Below, one piece after another: positions 34,547 through 43,199 of a DNA stretch of 64,000 bases. Below the pieces are notes generated by a model, which was given only the letters and a program-made list of their open reading frames with translations, had not been told where the DNA came from and ran no database searches. Every line of letters starts with the position of its first letter. Position 1 is the first letter of the stretch. Where the stretch lies: positions 248,001 through 312,000 of the forward strand of contig JACKIM010000002.1 in NCBI GenBank assembly GCA_020638465.1, read 5' to 3'. The stretch is from Geminicoccaceae bacterium. Lineage in GTDB: Bacteria > Pseudomonadota > Alphaproteobacteria > Geminicoccales > Geminicoccaceae. Made by a program: the position numbers and the translations under genes.

Positions 34547-35250
34547 GGATCGCTTCCGACCAGCCGCAGCAGCGACATGCGCTTCAGGCCGGCAATTCCA
34601 CGGGTGGGATTGATGCCGACAGGGCAATGTTCGACACATGACCCATGACTGTGGCAGGAATGGCAACCGCCGCCCGTCGCCACTTTCGACAGCGTTTCCT
34701 TCCGCTCCCCGTGACGTTCGTCATTGACCAGTGTCCACGCCCGATTGAGGGCTGCCGGTCCGAGATAATCCTCACGCCAGGAAACGACATCGCAGGCACT
34801 GTAGCACACCGCGCAGTTGATACATTCGATCCCCGCATCGACCGCCTTGCGTCGGCTGTCCTGCGGGGAGATGCGGGTCAACGGGGCGTTGCGGGTCGCT
34901 GTCGGGGCAAAGCGGCCGCCGGCCTCCTGCCATTTCCCGAAGAACGGCGCCAAGTCCGTGACCAGGTCCTTGATCCGCGGCAGGTTGCGCAAGGGCTCGA
35001 CCGTCAGCGTCCGGCCGGCGATCACATCCTTGACATGACTGCGACAGGTCCAGCGCGGCCGTCCGTTGACCGTCATGGCACAGGAGCCGCACACGCCGAC
35101 CCTGCAGGCAAAACGGTAGGCCAGCGATGGTTCGAGATTGCGCTGTACCCACGTGACAATGTCGAGCACCGTCTGATTGTCGCGTCTCGGGACATTGTAG
35201 GACGCGAAGCCGCCCTTGTCCTTGCCTCGCCATATCCGAACGTCCAGCAT
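34543..35250 (-). CDS. Fumarate reductase/succinate dehydrogenase-type iron-sulfur subunit
   Basis: A 235-aa SdhB/FrdB-family protein. The [2Fe-2S] ferredoxin domain has Cys49, 54, 57 and 69 (CRVGVCGSCAMTVNGRPRWTC region). The C-terminal domain has CINCAVCYSAC (Cys143, 146, 149, 153) and CHSCHSHGSCVEHCP (Cys196, 199, 205, 209) for the two further clusters. It is first gene of the operon in the order B-anchor-C-A, unlike the usual alphaproteobacterial sdhCDAB, so it is likely a second, divergent complex rather than the TCA-cycle enzyme. Confidence 0.9.
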   Translation of the reverse strand: MLDVRIWRGKDKGGFASYNVPRRDNQTVLDIVTWVQRNLEPSLAYRFACRVGVCGSCAMTVNGRPRWTCRSHVKDVIAGRTLTVEPLRNLPRIKDLVTDLAPFFGKWQEAGGRFAPTATRNAPLTRISPQDSRRKAVDAGIECINCAVCYSACDVVSWREDYLGPAALNRAWTLVNDERHGERKETLSKVATGGGCHSCHSHGSCVEHCPVGINPTRGIAGLKRMSLLRLVGSDP

Positions 35251-35456
35251 GATCCGCCCTGAACCTGATTCCCATCTCCGACTCCATGCCTGCCGGATAT
35301 GTGGCGTGTCGGCAAGTCCGATTCGCGGTCGTGTTGCCGCCGGTTGGCGGTGCATGGCATGAAGCGATCATGGACCTGCAAGGATTGTCTTGCGATACGG
35401 TGCCCCGCTGTCCACGCCTTGCCCGGCACAAGCTGCGACGTTTGCCGGTGCGGTCT

Positions 35457-37241
35457 TCAGAGGCCGGCCTTGCGCAAACCGTCGATCAGCCGGTTGCGGG
35501 CCTCGGGATTGCGGTGAGGCGGTACGGTCGCCCAGTGTGCGAGGTTGAAATCCGGGTCGTGGGCGCGCAACTGACGGGCGGCGTCGCGGGCTTCGTCCAT
35601 CTGGTCCAGATGGGCCAGGGAGGACGTCCGCAAGCGCAGGCCCTGCGTGGGATCGCGCATCCGCGACAGGGCTTCGAGCGTGTCGCCGTAGCGGCCGAGC
35701 GCGAAGGTGACATCGCCCATGACCCAGTAATACTGATCCGGTGCCATGGGATTGAGCCGGAACGCCTTGTCGATCAGGGACAACGCCTGATCGGGATCAC
35801 CGCCATATGACAGGGCATCGGCATATTCGATGAGCATGTCGGCGTCATTGGCGTTCAACTCCTGAGCCCGCCTGTAGGCTGCCAGGGAGGCATCATGCTG
35901 ACGATGGTAGAGCAGGGCGAAACCCAGCTCGCGATAGCCGCGCGAATCGGCGGGGTCGGCCTCTATGGCCGTCCGGGCCAGTTCGAGCGCCTTGGCAAGG
36001 CAGGCGGGAGGGTCGTCATGCCAGCGGTAGCGCCAGGCGAGGTTGAAGGCCCGCGACAGGCCGGCGAAGGCCCGGCCATAGCCAGGATCGAGCTGTGCGG
36101 CCTGCTCGAACAGGCGCAGGGCGTGGGTGTTGGTTTCCCGTTGATAGAGCCGGATCAGTTCCTGGGCGCGCAGGATCAGGCCGTAGGCTTCAAGCCCCGG
36201 CGTATGCCGCCTTGACAGTTTCTGTCGTTCGACGGTGCAGATCTGCACGAACAGTTGCGAAACGATCTGGCTGGTGACGTCGTCCTGAAAATCGAAGATC
36301 TCGTCCAGGCGGCCATCATAATGATGGGCCCAGACCGTCGTGCAGGACTCGGCCTCGACGAGATGAATGCGGACACGGATATGCTGGCCGCCACGCTGCA
36401 TCGTGCCGGTGACGACATAGCGTGTGCCGAGGGCGGCAGCGACGTCGCTGCTTCCGAGTCCGGCCTGCTGAAGCATGAAACTCGAATGTCGGGCGATGAC
36501 GGTGAGATCGCGGAAGCGCGAGAGATTGGTCACGATATCCGCCGCCATGCCGTCGCAGAGATGCTTGTCGGCGGGATCGCCCGAAAGGTTGGTGAACGGC
36601 AGAACGGCCACCGACAGTTCGTAGCGATCCGTTACGGGATCGGTCGACAGCGCCGAACCGGTCACGGATATCGAACCCGGGTTCGGCATCGGCAGGTCGA
36701 GCTCGATGGCGAAGAGCTCGATCGGCTGATCGAGATTGTGCAGCATCGGCCGGCCGATCGAGCGTATGCGTTCGCCCCGGTTGCGCTGGAGGGCCCGATG
36801 CACTGTCTCCGACATGCAGATCCCGCCCGGAAGCGATCGTGACTGGATGCGGCTGGCAATGGCCAGGGTCAGGCCATGAACCTGCCCCTCGCGCAGGACT
36901 ACCGCCCCCTTGTGGATGCCGATGCGGAAACACAACGGATCCTCGCCGGAATGCCATACCGCGTCCTGACGGAAGTCGCGCTGGATCGACAGGGCAAAAT
37001 TGAGGGCTTCATCGGCACTGTCGAAGATCGACATGACGCCATCGCCGGCAGTATCGATGATGCGCCCGCCGTAATCGCCGATGAGTTGGCGGAACAGGTT
37101 CAGGGCACGCCCCAGCCGTGCAATGGTACCCGCCTCGTCGGCCTGCATCATCCGGGTATATCCGAACAGGTCGGCAGACAGGATCACCGCCTCGCGACGT
37201 ACGCTGACCACTTCATCCGATGGGCAGGCCAGACCGCTCAA
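35457..37241 (-). CDS. Class III adenylate/guanylate cyclase with TPR repeats
   Basis: A 594-aa protein. The N-terminal class III nucleotide cyclase domain has metal-binding Asp24 (ILSADLFGYTRMM) and Asp67 (RIIDTAGDGVMSIF). The Lys that usually selects ATP (xKTxGDG) is Asp63, so substrate preference is unclear. A middle alpha/beta domain ('SVAVLPFTNLSGDPADKHLCDGMAADI') is the TolB/CHASE-like 'FTNLSGD' region common in these fusions. TPR repeats fill the C-terminus (~390-590). It is cytoplasmic and has no membrane helix. It starts with TTG behind a strong GGGGGGAG. It stands alone between the FRD-like operon and chaC. Confidence 0.85.
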   Translation of the reverse strand: MSGLACPSDEVVSVRREAVILSADLFGYTRMMQADEAGTIARLGRALNLFRQLIGDYGGRIIDTAGDGVMSIFDSADEALNFALSIQRDFRQDAVWHSGEDPLCFRIGIHKGAVVLREGQVHGLTLAIASRIQSRSLPGGICMSETVHRALQRNRGERIRSIGRPMLHNLDQPIELFAIELDLPMPNPGSISVTGSALSTDPVTDRYELSVAVLPFTNLSGDPADKHLCDGMAADIVTNLSRFRDLTVIARHSSFMLQQAGLGSSDVAAALGTRYVVTGTMQRGGQHIRVRIHLVEAESCTTVWAHHYDGRLDEIFDFQDDVTSQIVSQLFVQICTVERQKLSRRHTPGLEAYGLILRAQELIRLYQRETNTHALRLFEQAAQLDPGYGRAFAGLSRAFNLAWRYRWHDDPPACLAKALELARTAIEADPADSRGYRELGFALLYHRQHDASLAAYRRAQELNANDADMLIEYADALSYGGDPDQALSLIDKAFRLNPMAPDQYYWVMGDVTFALGRYGDTLEALSRMRDPTQGLRLRTSSLAHLDQMDEARDAARQLRAHDPDFNLAHWATVPPHRNPEARNRLIDGLRKAGL

Positions 37242-37493
37242 TGCTCCCCCCGGTCAAAAAAGAGACGCCCGGCAGCGTATCAACGCAATGACGACATACG
37301 CGACAAAAAACGCACCGCTCCTCAACGAACCGGCCACTCGGGAGGTGTGGCGGCAATGGCTGACGGACATCGCTGGCATACGACCACGCAGCGCCTGGGC
37401 GCTTCCGCTTCTGCCCCTCATCCGCAGCCCTTCTCGCTTCGCATTGCGGCTGCCGGCAATTCGTCAATACACTGTTAACGATTCATCCTAGCA

Positions 37494-38063
37494 TCAATTC
37501 ATCCCGGTGTCAGTGGCGAGGCATGCTTCCAGCTCTTCGAGGCGCGGGTCGCGTATTCCCAGCATGCGCAGATGGGCGACGGTATTGAGGACATAATCGC
37601 GATTGGGACCGCCCCTGCCATGTCCCTGGCGAATGAGGGCGAGCGTACGGTCGACGGACAGGTCGCCCGCATATTGCTCATGACCGGGCCGGGCGACATA
37701 GCACCAGCCTTCGACGCCGTGGCCCGTGGCCAGCCGCAACGGCAACCTCTTGCGACGGTAGACCTCGGTGACCAGTTCGCGTTCATCGAGATAGGCCAAC
37801 ACGCGATCCTCGTCATCGGGTTTCACGCCGATGGCCTGCCCCTCGCACGAGAGGCCTTCGGCCAGTCCCAGGACCAGTCCGGGCTTTTCGGGCGTGCCGC
37901 GCCAGACCCAGCTGTAGATGCAGAGAGCCCGATGATATCCATCGAGCACGGCCCCGACGACCGTGTCATGCTCGAAGCCGGGTTGCCACATCAGTGAGCC
38001 ATAGGCAAAGAACCAGACGCGGTGGGCGGGATCCGGAAGGGGGGCGGTGTTATCAGTGCTCAT
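37494..38063 (-). CDS. chaC: Gamma-glutamylcyclotransferase, ChaC-type
   Basis: A 189-aa ChaC-like enzyme that splits glutathione to 5-oxoproline and Cys-Gly. The phosphate/substrate loop FAYGSLMWQPGF and catalytic Glu in YLDERE are present, along with 'YVLNTVAHLRMLGIRDPRL' at the C-terminus. It begins nine bases after the tyrA stop, so it is third in a hisC-tyrA-chaC unit; the metabolic link is not obvious. Confidence 0.92.
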   Translation of the reverse strand: MSTDNTAPLPDPAHRVWFFAYGSLMWQPGFEHDTVVGAVLDGYHRALCIYSWVWRGTPEKPGLVLGLAEGLSCEGQAIGVKPDDEDRVLAYLDERELVTEVYRRKRLPLRLATGHGVEGWCYVARPGHEQYAGDLSVDRTLALIRQGHGRGGPNRDYVLNTVAHLRMLGIRDPRLEELEACLATDTGMN

Positions 38064-38072
38064 CGATATCGC

Positions 38073-38990
38073 TCATGGCTTGCTGGCGAGTGGGTCGTCC
38101 TGCTGGCGCACGTAAGCCTGCCCCGCAGCCACGACGCCGCGGCGGATGGCCCGGGTCCGGGTGAACAGGTCGAACAGCTTGTCGCCTTCGCCCCAGCGGA
38201 TGGCCCGCTGCAGGGCCGTCAGGTCCTCGGTGAACCGCCCGAGCATCTCCAGCACCGCGTCACGATTGCCGAGGAAGACATCGCGCCACATCGTGGGATC
38301 GGAACCCGCAATACGGGTAAAGTCGGTAAAACCACCCGCAGCGTACTTGAATACTTCCGTTTGCGCCTGCTCCTCAAGGTCGTCGACGGTACCGACGATG
38401 GTGTAGGCGATCAGATGCGGCAGGTGCGAGGTGATGGCCAGCACCTGGTCATGGTGCTCGGGCGCCATCACGTCGACCTCTGCACCTGTGATTTCCCACA
38501 TGGCACGGATCGTCTCGACCGCCTGCGGATCGGTCGTCTCGCAGGGGGTGAGGATGCAGCGGCGCTTGATGAACAGGGTTCCGAAGGCTGCATCCGGTCC
38601 GGAATGCTCGGTACCCGCTACCGGGTGCCCGGGGACGAACAGTTCCGGGTGGGGAAGGTGCGGTGTCACATCGGCGACGATGCGCGCCTTCATCGAGCCG
38701 ACATCGGTGACGATTGTCCTGCTGCCCAGCAACGGGCCGATCTGGCGGGCGATCTCGCCCATGGCGAGCGGCGGCGTGCCGAGCACGACGATGTCCGCAC
38801 CCTCCACGGCAGCACGCGGATCCTCGCAGGCCCGGTCGCACAGCCCCAGTTCCAGCGCCCGCTCGCGGGTTGCCTCACTCCGGGCGCAGGCGGTGATCGA
38901 GGTGACGGCACCCTTGTCCTTGAGAACCCGGGCGAGCGAACCATTGATGAGGCCGATGCCGATCAGGGCGATCTTGCCGAAAGATGTCAT
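38073..38990 (-). CDS. tyrA: Prephenate/arogenate dehydrogenase (TyrA family)
   Basis: A 305-aa NAD-dependent dehydrogenase of tyrosine biosynthesis. The Rossmann motif is IGIGLINGSLARVL (~9-22). GHPVAGTEHSGPDAA carries the catalytic His, and SHLPHLIAYTIVGT is the conserved helix. The C-terminal helical dimer domain (GGFTDFTRIAGSDPTMWRD) is present. There is no chorismate mutase or ACT fusion. The ATG overlaps the hisC stop, and an aromatic aminotransferase-type hisC upstream supports a role in tyrosine synthesis (cyclohexadienyl dehydrogenase). Confidence 0.94.
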   Translation of the reverse strand: MTSFGKIALIGIGLINGSLARVLKDKGAVTSITACARSEATRERALELGLCDRACEDPRAAVEGADIVVLGTPPLAMGEIARQIGPLLGSRTIVTDVGSMKARIVADVTPHLPHPELFVPGHPVAGTEHSGPDAAFGTLFIKRRCILTPCETTDPQAVETIRAMWEITGAEVDVMAPEHHDQVLAITSHLPHLIAYTIVGTVDDLEEQAQTEVFKYAAGGFTDFTRIAGSDPTMWRDVFLGNRDAVLEMLGRFTEDLTALQRAIRWGEGDKLFDLFTRTRAIRRGVVAAGQAYVRQQDDPLASKP

Positions 38991-40075
38991 TTGAGGAATT
39001 CCCTGAGTACGTCGATAACCCGCCGGTTCTCGTCTTCGAGGCCGACGGAAATGCGCAGGCAGTGGCCCAGGCCGTAGCCTCCCATTTCCCGCGGAATCAC
39101 GCCGTGCTTCTCGAGATATCGGGCGGCGGCAGTGGCGTCGCGGCCGGGCGAGCGCGTGAATTCCACCAGCAGGAAATTTCCAGCACTCGGGTGGACCGTC
39201 AGGTCGAGTGCGGCAATTTCGGTGGCCAGCCATGCCAGCCATCGGCTGTTGTGCGCCCGGCTGCGTTCCTGATGTTCCAGATCCTCAAGCGCGGCCACGG
39301 CGGCGGCTTGCGACGGCGCGCTGACATTGAACGGCCCACGTGTGCGATTGAGCACGTCGATCACCGCTGCACTGCCCGCAGCCCAGCCGATGCGCAGGGC
39401 GGCGAGACCATACAGCTTGGAGAACGTTCTCGTCATGATGACGTTGTCGTATTCGAGGGCAAGGCCCAGTCCGTTGTCATAATCGGCTTCGGTGACGAAT
39501 TCGGCATAAGCCGCGTCGATCACCAGCAGCACGTCGGACGGCAGCCCCGCATGCAGCCGGGCAAGTTCCTCGCTTGTCAGATAGCTGCCAGTGGGGTTGT
39601 TCGGATTGGCGAGATAGACGATGCGCGTACGGCTGGTGACATGGGCGAGCAGGGCGTCGACATCGGCCCTGAGGCCCTTTTCCGGTGCGGCCACCGGCGT
39701 TGCTCCCGCCGCGAAAGCCGACAGCCGGTACATCAGGAAGCCGTGGGCCGAATAGAGCACCTCGTCGCCACCACCGGCATAGGCGCGGGTCAGCAACCCG
39801 ATGATTTCGTCCGATCCGGCACCGCAGACGATGCGCCCGGGCTCGATATTGAAACGCCGGCCGATGGCCCTGCGCAGCTCCGTCGACCCACCGTCGGGAT
39901 AGCGATGCAGCGTCGCACCGGCCGCGCGATAGGCTTCGACGGCTCTGGGGCTGGGGCCGAGGGCATTCTCGTTGGCCGACAGCTTGGCAGCATGGCTGCC
40001 TTCGCCGGTTTCGGCCTTGCCGCCGACATAGGGGCTGATCTCCAGGATGCCGGATCGGGGGCGCGGCGCGGACAT
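38987..40075 (-). CDS. hisC: Histidinol-phosphate/aromatic aminotransferase
   Basis: A 362-aa class I/II PLP aminotransferase of the HisC family. N-terminal KLSANENALGPSP, 'YPDGGSTELRRAIGRRF', NPNNPTGSYL, the PLP Asp/Tyr region DAAYAEF, and PLP Lys in TRTFSKLYGLAALRIGW are all visible. Because it is co-transcribed with tyrA it may transaminate prephenate or 4-hydroxyphenylpyruvate as well as, or instead of, imidazole acetol phosphate. The ATG precedes SAPRPRSGIL; an upstream in-frame extension has no family similarity. It is divergent from metA. Confidence 0.93.
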   Translation of the reverse strand: MSAPRPRSGILEISPYVGGKAETGEGSHAAKLSANENALGPSPRAVEAYRAAGATLHRYPDGGSTELRRAIGRRFNIEPGRIVCGAGSDEIIGLLTRAYAGGGDEVLYSAHGFLMYRLSAFAAGATPVAAPEKGLRADVDALLAHVTSRTRIVYLANPNNPTGSYLTSEELARLHAGLPSDVLLVIDAAYAEFVTEADYDNGLGLALEYDNVIMTRTFSKLYGLAALRIGWAAGSAAVIDVLNRTRGPFNVSAPSQAAAVAALEDLEHQERSRAHNSRWLAWLATEIAALDLTVHPSAGNFLLVEFTRSPGRDATAAARYLEKHGVIPREMGGYGLGHCLRISVGLEDENRRVIDVLREFLK

Positions 40076-40289
40076 GGGGCGTGCTCTCTTTTGTCGGTCG
40101 GTGTGCGACCGGGTTGTCGGAATTGGGAGAGGCGGCATCGGACCGAAGGCGTCTCTCAGCGGCCGTGGATAGCCGCCGATGACCGGCACTTGCAAGAGTC
40201 CAGGGCGGGCGGAAGCCAGCGCTCCCGTCTTTGGCCGACGCCGGGCCGTAGCCTGGCGCGCTTGACGGGAGCAAGTTGATGCGTGCGGC

Positions 40290-40318
40290 TTGACTTCCGC
40301 GGATACCGCCCCGACATT
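40290..40318 (+). promoter_or_regulatory. Candidate sigma-70 promoter for metA
   Basis: TTGACT (40290-40295), 17-base spacer, GACATT (40313-40318). The predicted start, about seven bases beyond, is near 40325, which is exactly the 5' base of the riboswitch P1 stem. That coincidence supports both calls. Confidence 0.6.
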
Positions 40319-40324
40319 CACGCC

Positions 40325-40381
40325 CGTGGTGATTTGAGCCGACCGGCTTGCGGCCACGTTAAACAAACCGCTAAAAGGTCG
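40325..40381 (+). promoter_or_regulatory. SAM-II riboswitch upstream of metA
   Basis: Matches the SAM-II (metA) aptamer. P1 CGTGG (40325-40329) pairs with CCACG (40354-40358), the invariant TGATTTG follows P1, then GCCGACCGGCTTGC, GTTAAA after P1, and CGCTAAAAGG at the 3' end. The pseudoknot forms between GACC (40341-40344) and GGTC (40377-40380). SAM binding stabilises the pseudoknot; in the known class this lowers expression of methionine biosynthesis genes. The aptamer ends ~110 bases before the metA ATG. Confidence 0.93.
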
Positions 40382-40490
40382 AGTTCCTCGAAAACAGGAC
40401 GGCCCTTCGCGGTTGGCGTGCATGATGCGGTCGGCATGGCGATGGAGCGTCGCCCGCCGGAGCAGGGCGGGGCGTCGGAGAGGAGCGATT

Positions 40491-41420
40491 ATGCCCATCA
40501 AGATTCCCAACGACCTGCCGGCAGCAACGAAGCTTGCCGCCGAGGGCGTGCGCCTGATCGGCGAGAACGAGGCCCTGCGCCAGGACGTCCGGCCGATGCA
40601 GATCGCCCTGCTCAACCTCATGCCTGAAAAGCCCAAGACCGAGACCCAGCTTGCCCGCCTGCTCGGCGCCACCCCGCTGCAGGTCGAGTTGACCCTGCTC
40701 ACCACCTCCACCTACAGCCCCGGCAATGTCCCGCAATCGCACCTTCAGGCGTTTTACAAGACATGGGACGATGTCAAATCGAGGACATTCGACGGGCTGA
40801 TCGTCACCGGCGCGCCGGTGGAGCTGATGCCCTTCGAGGAGGTGAAATACTGGCGCGAGCTGCAGGCCATCTTCGACTGGTCGCGCACCCACGTACATTC
40901 CAGCTTCCACATCTGCTGGGGCGCACAGGCGGCCCTCTACCACTTCCACGGCGTACCCAAGCACACGCTCCCGGCCAAGCGCTTCGGCGTCTACACACAC
41001 TATGTCATCGAACGACGCGACTCCGCCCGCCCGTCGCTGCTGCGCGGTTTCGACGACTATTTCCTCGTTCCGGTCTCACGCCACACGGAGGTGCGCCGCG
41101 ATGACATCCCCGACGCTTCCGGCCTTGAGATCCTCGCGCAGTCGAACGCTGCCGGCCTGTGCCTCATGCACGATCCGGCCAACCGCGAGACCTTCATGTT
41201 CAACCACCTCGAATACGACACCTACACGCTCAACGACGAATACCGCCGCGATTGCGAGACCCGCTCCGACATCGCCCTGCCGGTCAACTATTTCCCCGAC
41301 GACGACCCGGAAAAGGCGCCGCGCAACTGTTGGCGCGCCTACGCCCACCTGCTCTTCGGCAACTGGGTCAACGAAATGTACCAGACCACTCCATTCGACA
41401 TGAACCATATCAGGGGTTGA
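40491..41420 (+). CDS. metA: Homoserine O-acyltransferase MetA, likely acetyl-specific
   Basis: A 309-aa MetA-family enzyme for the first committed step of methionine synthesis. The catalytic Cys142 lies in HICWGAQAALYHF, and the catalytic His/Glu region is FNHLEYDTYTLNDEY. Residue 111 is Glu (GAPVELMPF). In characterised family members Glu at this site selects acetyl-CoA while Gly (as in E. coli) selects succinyl-CoA, so the product is likely O-acetylhomoserine despite the common 'succinyltransferase' name. AGAGGAG precedes the ATG. Control is by the SAM-II riboswitch upstream. Confidence 0.96.
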   Translation: MPIKIPNDLPAATKLAAEGVRLIGENEALRQDVRPMQIALLNLMPEKPKTETQLARLLGATPLQVELTLLTTSTYSPGNVPQSHLQAFYKTWDDVKSRTFDGLIVTGAPVELMPFEEVKYWRELQAIFDWSRTHVHSSFHICWGAQAALYHFHGVPKHTLPAKRFGVYTHYVIERRDSARPSLLRGFDDYFLVPVSRHTEVRRDDIPDASGLEILAQSNAAGLCLMHDPANRETFMFNHLEYDTYTLNDEYRRDCETRSDIALPVNYFPDDDPEKAPRNCWRAYAHLLFGNWVNEMYQTTPFDMNHIRG

Positions 41421-41586
41421 TGGAGTTTCTCCTCGAAAGGGCCGCATCTATGCCGGGCGAGGGCTTTTCGACGATGTTGTCACAGGAAGGTGCCGGCAGT
41501 CGGTCCCTGTCACTGTCCGTTGGATCCGTGATCCGTGTTATCAGCAGACGTATCGCGGCCGTTTCGGCCGGACGACGCCAGGGTGA

Positions 41587-42765
41587 ATGTGGATGATCCA
41601 GTCCGGAAATATGCCCGCAACGAGCCGTCATCCCGACCTGCGCGTGGTTGCGGCAGCCGGAGCGATCCTGATCGCGCTGGCCGTGATGGCTTTTCTCGAG
41701 CGTGGTGGGCGGCACGCGCTGCTCGTGCCGCTGGGGGCGGCGCTGGGTGTCGTCCTCTATCACGCAAGCTTCGGCTTCACGGCTGCGTGGCGACGGTTCA
41801 TCGTGACGGGAGAAGGGCGTGGCCTGCGTGCACAGATGGTCATGCTTGCCATTGCGGTCGTATTGTTCTTCCCGGCCCTGTCGACCGGCGAGCTGCTGGG
41901 CGAAAGGGTGAGCGGATTTGTCATGCCGGCGGGGGTCAGCGTGCTGGCAGGCGCGTTCATCTTCGGCGTCGGCATGCAGCTCGGGGGAGGGTGCGCATCG
42001 GGAACGTTGTTCACTGTCGGTGGCGGGTCCGTGCGCATGGTGGTGACGCTGGTCTTCTTCGTGATCGGTTCGGTGCTGGGTACGGCCCATCTGGGATGGT
42101 GGCTCGACCAGCCGTCGCTGGGGGGCGTCTCGTTCATCCGGCTGCTGGGGCTGTGGCCGGCCCTGTTGCTCAATCTGGCGGCATTCGCCGGCATCTGCAT
42201 TCTGACCGTCGCAGTGGAGCGCCGGCGCGGTGTTGCGCCGCAGCAGCCGGCAGCCACGGACTGGCTGCTGGGGCCATGGCCGGTCATGGCCGGTGCCGTA
42301 GCCCTCGCTTTGCTCAATTTCGTCACGCTCTACCTTGCCCATCGTCCCTGGGGTATCACCTCCGGATTTGCCCTGTGGGGTGCAAAGTGGTTCACGATGG
42401 CCGGCATCGACGTGACCGGATGGGATTACTGGCGAAACGGTCGGGCCGCCATCGAAGGCAGCGTGATGGCCGATGTGACGTCGGTCATGAATTTCGGCAT
42501 CATTGCCGGGGCTTTTCTCGCTTCCGGTCTCGCCGGGAAGTTCAATCCATCCTTTCGGCTCTCGGCTGTCGACATTGTCACTGCCGTCATCGGCGGGCTC
42601 CTTCTGGGATACGGTGCACGACTTGCCTTCGGCTGCAATATCGGCGCCTTCTTTTCCGGAATCGCCTCCGGCAGCCTTCATGGCTGGTTCTGGCTGGTGA
42701 GCGGGTTTGCCGGAAACATCCTGGGAGCGTGGTTGCGGCCGCGGGTCGGACTGCCGAAAATTTGA
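41587..42765 (+). CDS. YeeE/YedE (TsuA-type) sulfur-compound transporter
   Basis: A 392-aa polytopic inner-membrane protein of the YeeE/YedE family, whose characterised members import thiosulfate. Two pseudo-symmetric halves carry the family Cys motifs GGGCASGTLF (Cys136) and AFGCNIGAFFSG (Cys ~350). About ten hydrophobic segments are present, and 'GWDYWRNGRAAIEGSVMADVTSVMNFGI' is a family loop. The position just after metA suggests sulfur supply for methionine or cysteine. A neighbouring TusA/YeeD gene is not seen. Confidence 0.88.
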   Translation: MWMIQSGNMPATSRHPDLRVVAAAGAILIALAVMAFLERGGRHALLVPLGAALGVVLYHASFGFTAAWRRFIVTGEGRGLRAQMVMLAIAVVLFFPALSTGELLGERVSGFVMPAGVSVLAGAFIFGVGMQLGGGCASGTLFTVGGGSVRMVVTLVFFVIGSVLGTAHLGWWLDQPSLGGVSFIRLLGLWPALLLNLAAFAGICILTVAVERRRGVAPQQPAATDWLLGPWPVMAGAVALALLNFVTLYLAHRPWGITSGFALWGAKWFTMAGIDVTGWDYWRNGRAAIEGSVMADVTSVMNFGIIAGAFLASGLAGKFNPSFRLSAVDIVTAVIGGLLLGYGARLAFGCNIGAFFSGIASGSLHGWFWLVSGFAGNILGAWLRPRVGLPKI

Positions 42766-42913
42766 TTTTGCAGAATTTCGGTGTTATTCTATGGGAATGA
42801 TGCAACATCGTTAAGCAGATGCTGTCTGCGAGTATGCTGCTGGTGTATTGACATTTGTCGGATCGTCGGTGGATCGCTATCTTCCGCAAGACGGGCCATC
42901 GGGCTTCAGTTCA

Positions 42914-43195
42914 TTGACTGCAATTTCACAATTCCTTCGTATTCAGGGACGCGTACAGGGCGTCGGTTATCGGGCATGGTTCCGTGAACGGGCCATGGCG
43001 ATGGGTCTGTGCGGCTGGGTGCGAAATCGAGAGGACGGTGCGGTCGAAGCCTTGGTTGCCGGAGATGAGGTTTCGGTTAAGGACATGGTCGCTGCTGCCG
43101 GATCGGGACCGCGTCTGGCGCGAGTGGACCAGGTTGACCGGCAGCCAGCCGAAATGCCATTGAGAACGGATTTCCGGATCGAGAGGACGGTGTAA
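42914..43195 (+). CDS. acyP: Acylphosphatase
   Basis: A 93-aa acylphosphatase hydrolysing carboxyl-phosphate bonds. The signature GRVQGVGYRAWF contains the catalytic Arg, followed by GLCGWVRNREDGAVEALVAG with the catalytic Asn. The TTG start gives the usual family length with 11 residues before the signature; upstream in-frame TTG (42848) and GTG (42869) would add up to 22 residues. No strong ribosome site is visible for any. DUF6134 gene follows four bases later. Confidence 0.88.
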   Translation: MTAISQFLRIQGRVQGVGYRAWFRERAMAMGLCGWVRNREDGAVEALVAGDEVSVKDMVAAAGSGPRLARVDQVDRQPAEMPLRTDFRIERTV

Positions 43196-43199
43196 CGCG

